Below, piece by piece: positions 1 to 12,262 of a stretch of DNA of 64,000 nucleotides. The number at the start of each line of letters is the position of its first letter. The first letter of the stretch is position 1. The notes under the pieces were generated by a model. It saw nothing but the letters and a program-made list of their open reading frames with translations, made no database searches and was not told the DNA's origin. Position numbers and translations under genes: made by a program. This DNA comes from Brachionus manjavacas (taxonomy: Eukaryota; Rotifera; Eurotatoria; Ploima; Brachionidae): positions 4,030,001-4,094,000 of the forward strand of contig JAHQIY010000003.1 of NCBI GenBank assembly GCA_019054805.1. The letters run 5' to 3'.

Positions 1-326
1 CTATGTAATCATCCTCTATATGATACAAGGCTTGAATCATACATTCAACTTTCCAGTAATAAAAATCTGAGTATTTAGTAAATAAATCTTGAGAAATAAC
101 CATTTCTTTTTCATTTAAGCCAAATAAAAAAATAGTTTTATCAACTTCATCAATATTTTTCCAACTATTCAGCGATCCAGATTGAGACACTTGGACATCA
201 AATGTGTACAGGATTTCTATTGATTCCTGGCATCCATCAAAACATTCACTTTCAATTGATAACTGATTTTCAGCAAAAATTCTTGTAGATTTAACTGAAC
301 TAATGCACAAATCTGGAAATTTGCAT
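1..326 (-). CDS. REJ-like gene, exon 21: REJ region, continues beyond window
   Basis: Open to position 1. Starts Cys-Lys-Phe-Pro, then CISSVKSTRIFAENQLSIES and Cys-x3-Cys followed by an aromatic strand (ILYTFDV). This is the conserved REJ pattern of paired cysteines followed by Y-x-F/W. About 108 residues are visible. Confidence 0.8.
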
Positions 327-3300
327 CTAATTTTTTTGTTAAATTAATTTCTAGTTAAAAATAATTTTTTCAGTAAGCTTACTGTAGTCGTAATCTGGGT
401 GCTTGAGGAGCTGGGACCACATCAATTTTGATAAATTGATAAAATTTAAAATCATGATATTTCAGTACAGTCAAAAACAAATGCAACCTTTTAGGTCGGT
501 ATATTAATCCACCTGGAAGAATTTTTAGAGTTGTCTGTTTTGAATCGATTTCAAAACCAGCTAAAAAATCCGAAAATATTTATAATATTATCATAAGAAT
601 TATTCGACTTGGCGACTAAAAATTTGTTTTGAAAAATTTTAAAAAATACGAGTTTTTAATTTTTTTTCAACCTATTCATCTAAAATTCGAACAAATCATT
701 AAAAAATAGGGTCTATCTTTTTCAATGAGCCAAAAAATTTCAGGATAAGTTGAATGATTGCCTTTTATTAATAAAAGCTCTTTAAATACATTAGAACTGA
801 AATTTTCTTTGATCAAATTTAAAAAAAATTTAACACTTTTATTAGACTCATTTTGTGTAGAGTTAAATTTTTTTGTAAAATTTATTTTTGAAAACAATTT
901 TTTGAATATTCTTTTTTTGAAAAAAAAATTGTGTGCTGAATTAATTGAAATAAAAAAATTGTTTAATTCCTTGAAATTTTTTTCTTCATCCTTAACTTAA
1001 GGTTTTTGCTAATATTAATGTATATTTAATAATAATGTTTGAAGAATAAAAATTGCACAAAGCTTAATTAAAATTAACTCAATGGATACAAATTTTTTCA
1101 CATTTTTTTAAATTTAATCAGACTGATCCTTACTTTTAAAAAATATTTTACAACTTTGAGAAAACTATCCAAGGTTTACTCCAAAGATGAATCTGTCAAG
1201 CAATTTTTCTTTTGGATTCTGTTTGCTGTTGACTAGATAGTATATAAAAGAATGAAATCCTTGATAGAAAAAAGAGTCGAAACTAATCAGGATGGCAGAT
1301 TAAGCTTCATTTGAATATCATCATTGAAAAGAATGACAAGGTGATGAATCAAATAAAGATCTGACGAAAATGAATGAACTTCCTAAGCTCGATTTCTCAC
1401 GCTGCAATGGGGATCAATGCATTAGTTGATATTTTTTGATGGAAAAATAGAAAAATTTTTCCGAGAATTCATATTCAATTAAAAAATTTTCATATGATCC
1501 ATTTTTAAATTAAAATCATCTAATAGTTTTAATAGTCATCAAATTTTTTAAATCCTAAATTTATTATTATTGATGTTCTATCAGATATTAAATTGTCATT
1601 TAGATGGAATACATTTAAACAAAAAAAACATAAACAAAAGTTGTCCCTAAAAATTAATTAAAAAAATAAACATTTAAATTTTGGGCAATTCATTCTTAAA
1701 TTAAGTTTAAACAGAAAATCTGTTTTTGAATACGGAAAAAAAACGTTTTTTAAATTTTTGTCGGAATATTGGCCACCGAATTCCGGATTTTTTGTTCTAT
1801 TCTTAAATTTAATATCTCTAAAAAATTAATTCTTTTTTATGTAATAATATTTATAAAAAATAATAATAAACTAAATTAAATTTAAACGATTAAGATGTGA
1901 GATTTGTTCAAAAATTATTTTTATTGTAAACAATTAACTAAGTCGAATTTTTTTAATAATTATATAGTCACCTAGATCTAAAAAATAAAAATAAATAATT
2001 TTACCTGGATCAGTAAAGCATTCAGTAAATGATGCCACATTTTTGGAAAAATCGAATAAACTATGAGTCAGAGTAAAGTTTTTTAAATTCAATGAAGTTA
2101 AATTTTCACTTTTATTTTTAATGAAACAAAAAAAATCATAACTAAGCTCATCAAATTTAGCAATTTGATCATAATCATAAGAAAATCTTGCTGGTTCTAT
2201 TTCAAAAGATTGATTAAATCCGACCTTAAGATAGTCAAGATTATTTTCAAGAGTGAATAATTCGATTCCAGTCGGTATTATGCGAATATAAGCCTCAGTA
2301 GAGTTAAAAAATAAATTATTGATATTTTTTATGTAACCTGTATCGACAGTCAAATTTGCCTCAAGCTTAATTTTATGAATTCCATATAATAAAGTATCAT
2401 GAAGTATTCCTAGAAAAAGAGTATCTAAACTCGGATTGTCTTTGATAATTATTTCGGTTTCGTTTCCATTCGAATCTAATTGTAAAATAGTCCATTTGTA
2501 TGTTAGTGAATATTCTTCCAAACATTGTGGTATTACTGTTCCAGGAATACTAAATGATTCATTTCTGAATATTTGAATTGGATGAGAAAAGTTTGTATAC
2601 TCTTGAGGAATTTCGATCAATAAATTACAATCAACACCTTAAAAATAAATTATAAGATCTAAAAATTTAAAGCATAAAATTAAATAAAAATTAAAATGGT
2701 TTAATTTTTGTGTATGAATTACAAAATGTACCCAATGTTGAATTAACATTGAAAAAGTGCGATGTTTCAAATATTTTTTTTTTATAAATTTGACTTTGAG
2801 TTTGTGATATGATTATCCTTAAAATAATTTTTGTATAAAAACTATCTCCGCTCTGTTTTTCATTTTTAATAAATTGATATTAAAATGCATCAAATGAACC
2901 TTGATAATCACTAAAGTCAGAATTTATAAAGAAAAAAATAAAGTTTTTCGGATCTAGTCAATTAGCTGAACTATGGTTCACCTGTTACTGGAACAATTCT
3001 TGTTCTCAGGTTTTATGAACTTTTACTTCGCCTAATCTAAAATTTGTTTACCTATTTTTAAATTTTTTCATCTATTTAGAAAAAAGCTAAATGGAATATT
3101 ATTCAAAAATAAGATAAAAAAAAAAATTAAAAGTTGGGTGGAGTAGGTAAAATTTTCAAAATTTATGCAAATATGTTCCCTAAAGTCAAACACTTGAAAG
3201 GTGAAAAATTAATTTTAGTTATCTTTAATTTTTATAATTTTTGTTTAAAGGCAAAGATTTAAGTAGAGAGCTCATTTGGGTATTTAGGATTGTTGAAATG

Positions 3301-6300
3301 GTAATACCAGGTCAAACCGATCTTAGCAAATAATATTTTTAGAGCTCTTTCAAATTAAAAAAAAATCATTTACTTCAATTGTTTATTTTTAAATCAGCTT
3401 TGAACATTAGGCATTATATTAAATAGTTTTATTCAATTTGTTCACATAAACTAAAAATTTTTCACCTAATTTTAATTCTTTTTTAATTCGAAATTAAGTC
3501 TTTGAGTCCAGTATGTTGCAACTGCTAATGATGTGAACAAACTCTACACGAATGCACGAAGCTAGAAAATATTGAAATTTAATTTCTGATAAATTTGCAG
3601 TTTTACCAGCATTTGGTAAATTAATAAATAGATTATGTAAAATTTAAAAAAATAATTTTGAATATTTTTTTCAAATTTCCAAATAAAAATTATATTTATT
3701 CTATTTCACTATCAAGTTTAATTTCAAATATGAAAATGCTTGCAATATTAACTTAAAATTACTTTTTTATTTGAGACTGAAAAAACAATTTGAAACATCG
3801 CACTTTTTCAATGTAATTTCAACATTGGATTCATCTTGTAATTCAAAAATAAAAAATTAAACCAAATTTATTTAAATATATTTTAAATCAGACTTGTTTT
3901 TAAGTTGAGGCCAAAAAAATTCAAGTCTGACTTAAACTTATGTGACGTTTTGGGTATTTTTAAATATTGTAAGTCAGACTAATCGAGCTACCCTTTTTTT
4001 TTTGATATTTTACATTTGAGCTCAGTAAAGATTAAAAACTCAAAATTTTATCATCCCTTTTGCCACATGCTTTTGAATCATCCATTTAGTACGATGAGTA
4101 AACGGTGTTAGGGCTAAAAGGGTTAATAAGGTTAGTCTCATTTTCCTATTTTTTCCGCTTTGCCGCAAAAATCAACCTAAATTTCTCTCCTTTACCATTG
4201 ATTTTTTGTTTTTTTTTAATTTTTAAAGTTTAAAAAATTTGTGTTTGAATCAGAGTTGCTTAAAAGTCCCAAATTAAAGTCTAAGTCCAGACTTTTTATT
4301 TCCTTTATTTTCAAAAGTAATGTGTTTGACTTAAAAGATGAGAGAGATTTAAATGAGTTACACTCATTCGAGGTTTGAATTTAGCTAAATCGAATTCATG
4401 CAAGTTTAGATTTAACTGGTTGAATATGCATGCGTCTTCACCCAAAACCCAAAACCTGAAGATTTTTTTTGTTGAATTATTCTTGAATAAAAGCTTAAGT
4501 TTCAAAGCAACCAAGATTTGGACAATTATTATTTTAGCACAATTTGAGAATTTTCTAGTATTCATCGCAAAAAAAATTATTAAGTTTTTGGACTTTTGCA
4601 AAAAAATCAAAAAGAAAATAAAAAAAAGTCTGGACTTGACTTGAGACTTTTAAACAACTCTGGTTTGAATATTTTTAGGTGATTTTTTTTTTGAAAAAGA
4701 CTTAAAACTTAAGAATTTTTTTTAAAGAAATTATTTCACATTGCAGTTAGTTTGTTAGTTAAGATATCTATCGGGGTTATTCTAATGTGCTGATATACGG
4801 GTTAAATGAGTTTTTGTTAATTTGGTAAAATTTAAAACCCCATTAAAATTAGTAACTCAATTCTAAACCCCTTAATAACTCTATTAGATATCTGAACCAA
4901 GAAGCTATGTTATGAAATAATTTTTTTTGAAAAAAATGCTTTAGCTTGTTCTTAATTTAAAGGGAAAACAAGGTTAGGCGATGCAAAAAATTTGTGTCAA
5001 TTTTTTGATTAAAATTACTTTGGAGGAGATTTTACCTATTTAAATTTAATAAATTAAACAGCTTAGAATTTTTTTTATCAAACCCAGTTAATGTCAATAT
5101 TTTTCAACATTAATTTATTAAATGTAAATAGGTAAAATCTCCTCCAAAGTCACCAGATTTGAATCCTTTCGAAATGATTTGGAATGAATTGAAAGAATTT
5201 TTGAGAAAGAGAAATATTCAAAATGATGAGGAAGCAGTTGAGGCAATTTTAGAGTTTCAAAGAAAACTTACTCCAGCTAAATGCCAAGCATACATTAATC
5301 ATTTAAAAAAAGTATTTTTTTTTCAAATAAGATAATAAGAGGCAATGTGAAATATTAGTACAAAAATTACAGTACAAAAAGTAAAACTTTTTTTCAAATA
5401 TATTGCAAATATTAATCATATATTTTTTAATGGTGTGCATTATACAGAAAAATGCAGAGTTTTTGCAGAGCTTGGTATTCGTGTCTAAAAAATTTGTACA
5501 ATATTGTACTGTTTACAGAACCATTTTTACACAATTAGAAAAAAAATTATAGCGTTTTTACTTTTTGTACTGTAATTTTTGTACTAATATTTCACATTGC
5601 CTAATAAGAATAAATTAATAATAATAAACCTAATAAAAATCGTGATAAAAAAAAATGGAGATTGGTCAAACTGCTAGGTCGAACAATGTCTTTGAAAAGC
5701 ATTTTTTTATTAAATAAAATTAATTTACAAAATTTTACCATTTTTTACAAGAAAAAAAGTCAAAATTTACGTAAATTTTCGTTAATTTTCTTTTTGTCAA
5801 AAAAAGCTATAGAAACTCGGAAATTTTTTTTTGAATGAAAATTTACCAAAATTTGCATAAATTCGGCCATTTTTTGGCCAAATTAAAATATGGTAAATAT
5901 ACGAAAATTTAAGTAAAATATCGACAAATTTCGTAAATTTACCTTATTTTACGTAAATTCCACGTGACGAATCAGTACTGTAAATATAAATATGATGATA
6001 TGTTAACAGTAATTAAAAAAAATGAATTAATGAATTTAGCCTTTAAATATCACATTAAATTTTTAATTTAATTTATATTTAAATTTAAATTTTCAATTTT
6101 TGATTGTTCCTCTATCATCCAGTTAATCTGAATTAATTGTAATTTAATTTTGTCTCAGTCAAAATTTCGAGACTTTTATCTGAATTTAAACATTTCTTAA
6201 ATTAGTTGAGTTTAAAATTAGGAAATTTAAAAAACTTATAATTTAAAATCGATTTTAAGCAAAATAAAAAAGTCACCAATAAGTTTTTTGCTTAAAGTTG

Positions 6301-9300
6301 TCGTTTTAACGCTTCGAGAAAATGGAAGAGACTTAAGCTAAAAAAAAATTTTGTCTTTTTTGACGTTGCCAGTTGAAAAAAAAATTCAGTAGCTTTTTGT
6401 TTTAAAGATTTTTTTTTTAATTTATTTAAGATTTTAACCACTTACTTAGATAACAATTTGGTGATAAATCATCAATTAAACTTGATGATAAGTTGGTCAC
6501 ACATGCTTCATTTTCATATTCGTATTTTTTATCGAAGTTTTTCTTTTCAATAAAACTAAAATCTTTTACACTTGAATTTTCTTTTAAGTTTTTAAAAATT
6601 AGAGAATTTTGCTAAGAATAAAAAATGAATTGCTACCTTTTTGAATTTCGGCAACACTTGTATAAAGTATGACCGAATTGGAGAGTTGGACAGAAAAGTT
6701 GTAGTGGGCGAAAATTGGATATTTTTTGCTGATTCTAATTTGACCGTAAAAGTAGCCCGTATCTATTAGAGAATTAATTAAAAAACGATATTTAATTCCG
6801 GCTGTGTCCAAATTAGATATAGTTCCATTAGTGTTGTATATTAAATCCCCAAACTCATTTTCACCATTAGACTCCAAACCAAGTATCTCGTTTTCTAAAT
6901 GTCCCAAAAGAAGAACCGCACCTTTAGGGATTTGAACGGGCGTTTGTAATAATATCTGATTGTATCCTTCATTTACACTTAATGAGTAATTAAAAATAAA
7001 GCTTAAATTTGCTCTATTGTTATTGATAAAGTAGCTTGAACACGCGATTGTATCTCCACAATTTGACAGCTTGACAAACTTTTTACAAAAGATTTTAATT
7101 AATTTTTTTTAATTTTAAATTTTATTTTTTACGGATAATTGGATAGTTCCGTTTTGATTTGCAAATAATTCAAAACCTAGAAGATTAGCGGAAAATTTAA
7201 ACTCATTATTTATGATCAAAAAATGACTGGTGGTCGAGTATATTGTCGCTTTTGTCGATGAACTTGGAATTGCTGGTCCAAAATGTTCAAAATACGAATT
7301 TCCAGCAACATTTAAAAGGTCAGGAATTTGGCAATCTCCATAATCTATCAAGATCGAATTTGTCTGAGTTTGAGAATACAGATGCAAATTACAATCAAGA
7401 GTAAAGCCTTCAATTATTTTGCACATTATCTCCATGCTTTTTGCTGGCAAAAAATTAGAAAAACTCAAAAAAAAACTTTAAACTTACAGCTGGTCACACT
7501 GAAGGATTTGCTAGTGTTGAAAATAGTAATTTTATAAGGTCCTTCGAAGCTATAGGTTTTATTAAATAAATATTCTTTTGAATAATAAAAATCATGAGCT
7601 GTCAAAGCTTTGAATAAAAAATTCAATTGTCTATTCGAATCTATTTTTATTATGTTTCCAGAGCTAAGATAATAGTCTTCGAAGTAGCTTCCATTTAAAG
7701 CTTGAAGTCCCACTCGACCGGTTGAATCAAATCTTATGGTAACAATCCAACCCTGAGGCGCTGGTAAATATTCGTTTATCCAAAAAAAGTTCTTCCCCAA
7801 ATTTTGCGGATTTAACGTAAATGTTTTCTCTATGACTTTTGCCGAAAATGATGTCGTTTTTAGAAAAAAATTTCCGCAACTTTCATTTAGTTGACCATTT
7901 CCGCATTCTGTTATTCTATTTAGAAGGACTGTAAATTGTCCGATTGCACTGACGTAATACTCAAAACCAGCCAATATTGTGTCGAATTTAAATTCTGTAT
8001 TTGGTAGAATGAATTCAGGAGATATCGAAGTAAGTGGAATAATTGTATCGATCATTTCGGGTATGTTAACTCCAAAACCATCGAAAAATTCACCTTAAAA
8101 TATTATTTAAAATTACGTTTATATTTATTGTTTTAAATTTGTTTTAAATTTTTTTTAAGGAAATAAAATTTTAACAGTGATGAATTGGGAGAAAAAGGTG
8201 TTATAAAGGGAATGGATTAGGACACAAAATTTTTTAAAAAATCATCGAAAACTACATCTAATTAAAAAAAAATTAATAAAGTATTATCTTAAAATATTTA
8301 TATTAATTAGTTATTATTAAACTAGAATATTTTGGTCAATATTTCTTTCGTCAGATAGATTTTTTTTGTACCAGCAATTTTTTTTTTAAATGGCCTGATG
8401 TCAATGATCAAAAAACAGTGCAATTTAGATTACTTCAAGAAACAGTGGTGCACTTCTTTAAATGGATGGTATGAAGCTGTTGCTCTTGGGCTACCAAGTC
8501 ACAATAGCTCATCAAATAATATCATTAAAAAATAAGGAACCTTGCGTGAAAGAAAGGCGGTTGAAAAGTTTCTTGCAAAATTTAAAAATTAAAAGAATTG
8601 ATCAATTTTCTAGAATTAGAAATCATAATCATTTAAATTATAAAAAATTTTACACAGAACCCATTATAAAACATTATTGTTTGGATTTTTTGTTTAACTT
8701 TACCAATTTGAAAATCGATCTTGATGGATTGACAAAACAACAATGCAAAAATTATTGCGACAACATGCGAAATATATCTTAGCCTTTGAATCTTATTTAA
8801 AAGAGATAACCACAGTTTGGAGAATTGATATCAAGCTGAAAAGTAGTTGAACTTATAAATTCTGGCTAAAAGCCTTCTTTTGTAATCATATCATAGCGGT
8901 GTTAAGTTTTTTTTTTTTTTTAATAGTTTATTAAATAAAAAAAAAAAGGTCTTTGAGTAATGAAACTCCTTTCGCTATTGGTATTTAGAATTTTAAATAA
9001 GTGTCCATGTAAAAAAGCGGTGTTAAGTAGGCTAAATCTCATTTAAATACCTCTCCAGCCAAAATGTCTACCAGTAGGCCAAAAACGTAAAAGAGGTCAA
9101 TCATCAAAAACAAGGTCTGCATTTAAACGTCTGCCAAGTGGAAATAGTGAATATTTTGCAGTGAATCCAAATCCAAAACCAGCAACCTGTTTCTCGGAAT
9201 GAAAATGCAATGAAAACAATTCAACATAACCAAGCTTATCAAACTATTTTAGCAATGGTTAATGAATGAAATCTGTCAACCAGCAAGAAAAAAATGGAGA

Positions 9301-12231
9301 AGGCCAAAAAAGAATCAGAATTTTTTTTGTCTTTTTATGCTTCACATTTTTGGTTTCTTTGCTTTTAAAATAAAAAATTAAATTAATTAAAATAAATAAA
9401 TTTTTCTGGTGAAAATATTTCAATAATTGTTCTTATATTTTGGAATCCTAAAACTTAATCTTAAAACTTAAAATATTGAAATGAATGAAATCGAGCAAGA
9501 ATTTTTTTTTTCCTTTTGAAATTAATTAATTAAAAAACAAACTTATTTAAAAAACATGCTAAATTTTTTAATTCACTAGAAAAATAATTTTTTATTTTAA
9601 AAGCAGATCAGAGCAAGTGCTATTTCTAAAGCTCCTTCAAATTAAAAAAAAAACAAAATAATTAATAACTAATTTTTATATTAGTTACGAGAATTAGGCA
9701 TTCTATCTAAAAGCTTTATTCAATTTGTTCACCTAATTCTATTTTGGTTCACCTTTACGTGAACAAAAAAATTAGATGAACTAATAGTTCAGAAAACCTG
9801 AGAACAAGAATTGTTCGCATAATAGGTAAACTATGGTTCACCTAACCGACTAGACCAAGTTTTTCGACGATTGAATATAAATTTTAATTTTTTTTCGTAT
9901 ATTTTTATTTTGAAGGAGCATTAGCTCGGTACAGATAAACAAATAAATTAATAAATTATTTAAAGGCTAAATAATGAATTTAAATATCTTTTTTAAATTT
10001 CCATTAAAAATTAAAATCATTCAAGAATAATTTGAGAGAAAATAATAAAGATTAAAAATACAAAGCCTTACCATTAAATGACAAGCTACTAGAATTACAA
10101 TCTCCATAATCTACCAAAATATTTGTTGACAAATCTGTCGTTAATATTTCGCCAACACAATTTAAAGAGTTTTTGGACATTCGATTCGAATTTGAGCAAT
10201 TAAAATCAATTTTTTTAACTAAAAATTAAAAAATTAAAAATATAAAGCTTTGATCAAAAATAAAATACCATTTGTAATATTGATACTTTTTGTTACTGTA
10301 GTATTCGAATCAATAAATGTTGCTGATATATTATAAGTATTGACATTGGCAGAATTTTGTGGTTCAAAACTTTGATTGAAATAAAAATAGTCGGCATAGT
10401 AAAAATTTTTAATCAGAGCGTTGAAATAAAATCTCCAGTTATATTTATTATTTATCTTGTTCGCTCGACTGGACAGATGATAATCTGAGTTCAAAAAATC
10501 GTTTGTGGAATCGATTGCAATCGGAAAGTTAGCCCATATTACAATCATTTGTCCTTTGTTAACTTTTCTTTCAGTGAACAATATATGCCTATTGTAGCCA
10601 AATGAAGTAGAGAAACTTTGCAAGGTGACTCTAGATGAATAGGTATAGCTTGATTCTGATTCAGAAATCCATTTTAGGCATGATATTGTTTCACCACACG
10701 AATCATAAGTATCGATCTATTTTTTTCATTCAAAATTTTTAAAAATTAAAGATAAATAAATTCAAAATTTACATATATCAAAAGCGTAGCAGGATTGGGA
10801 TTCATAGAGTATATTTCAAATCCGATCAAAGTAGTTTCAAATTTAAACTCAGTCAATGGCAAAGCATAGTATCCAAGTGCATCAAACTTGACTGGATTGA
10901 CTATATGCTGCGGAACATACATTCCGACATGAATAATCGGCACAGCTAAAAATAAGAATTATTTTCGAATTTATTTTTAAATTAAATCGTCATTTAAAAA
11001 ATATTTATTGCCAAAAAAAATTGAACGGGGGATTCAGGCATGTTGTAGATTAGAGAACTATTAGTTAAAATTAAAATTAATAATTAAACTTTTAATAAAT
11101 TAAAATCTTCAATTTAATTATTCATTTGACGATTTTATTTATTTTTATTTGACAGTTTAATTATTGATATGACGGGTAAAAATGTATCCTTTATTTTTTC
11201 TAATATTTTGGAAAATTTTAAACAAGTTTGATCGCTTAAAAATTATATTTAACAACTTCCCTGTCTTGGAAAAGAGTGTAATTTCAAATGAAAAATTAAA
11301 AAACTTTTACTTTTTATCAGACTTGTGCAAAAGTAAAAATAAAAGTCATTTTAAAGTCTTTTCACATTCAAGTCAGTAAACTGGCTTTAGGTTTTTTTTA
11401 CCTCAATTGGCTTAGTCCAATTCCTTTATAATTAAAAGTGTTAAAAAAAGGGTCTGAATAGCATGGGGAGAAGCAAGGGTAAAGTAAAAAGATCGACTTT
11501 AGTGGAAATCAAAAGTAATAATCCATTACTCCACAACTTTTTTAAAAGCAAATTTTAAGGAAATTTTTTTTAATTAAGTCAAATTTAATTTCTAATGGAT
11601 TTTAAATTTAATTATTTTTTTAAATTGTTTCGAAAATTATTTTCTAATTCTTAAATTAAATCTAAGAGAAGCTTCAATTTATTTTGTACCAATTTGAGTG
11701 TCATTAAAATGGCTTATAATGGCTATTTATATGGCTGCAGTTTAAAGACCTAAATCTAGTCTTTTTGAAAAATTTAAATTTAAAGCCTTTCTATTTCAGA
11801 GTAAAAGCATTCTTAACTTCAAATCTATAAGTCAAAATTTAAAATCAATTAAAGTGACTACTTAAATTTATGTAACTTTTATTGCTGAGTTTTAAATTAA
11901 AGTTGCATAAATTTAAGATGAATATGACTCATGATGTCCACACGGTTATACCTATTTTTAAGGAATCCATCTCAACTTTGGCCACCAGCTCGCAATTTTA
12001 ACTTATGTAAGTATTCTTGTCTTATAATTTAATTATTGAATTATTTACGAAACTAAATTAATTAACTCCTACAATTCGCCTATCCAAAGCCAATGTAAGA
12101 CAAAATTCCTAAAGGACTCGGTGCTAACTACACTTTGTATCTTATTTAATTTTATCCATTTAGATATAGACAAAGAAATGATCAACAATCTTATGGATGA
12201 AAATGATCAAAAGTAAAATTAAAATTCTCAA

Positions 12232-12262
<31 letters not shown>

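Noticed and set aside
4311-4644. Open frames on both strands inside the hAT MITE
   Set aside because: They arise from inverted arms of a non-coding element and have no protein-like content.
8462-8782. 106-codon plus-strand frame taken as one protein
   Set aside because: It crosses frames of the MULE transposase remnant; the recognisable motifs lie in another frame over its first 100 bases.
11182-11379. 65-codon plus-strand frame
   Set aside because: Phe/Lys/Asn-rich with no domain; its end overlaps AAGTCTTTTCACATTCAAGTC-like repeat sequence.
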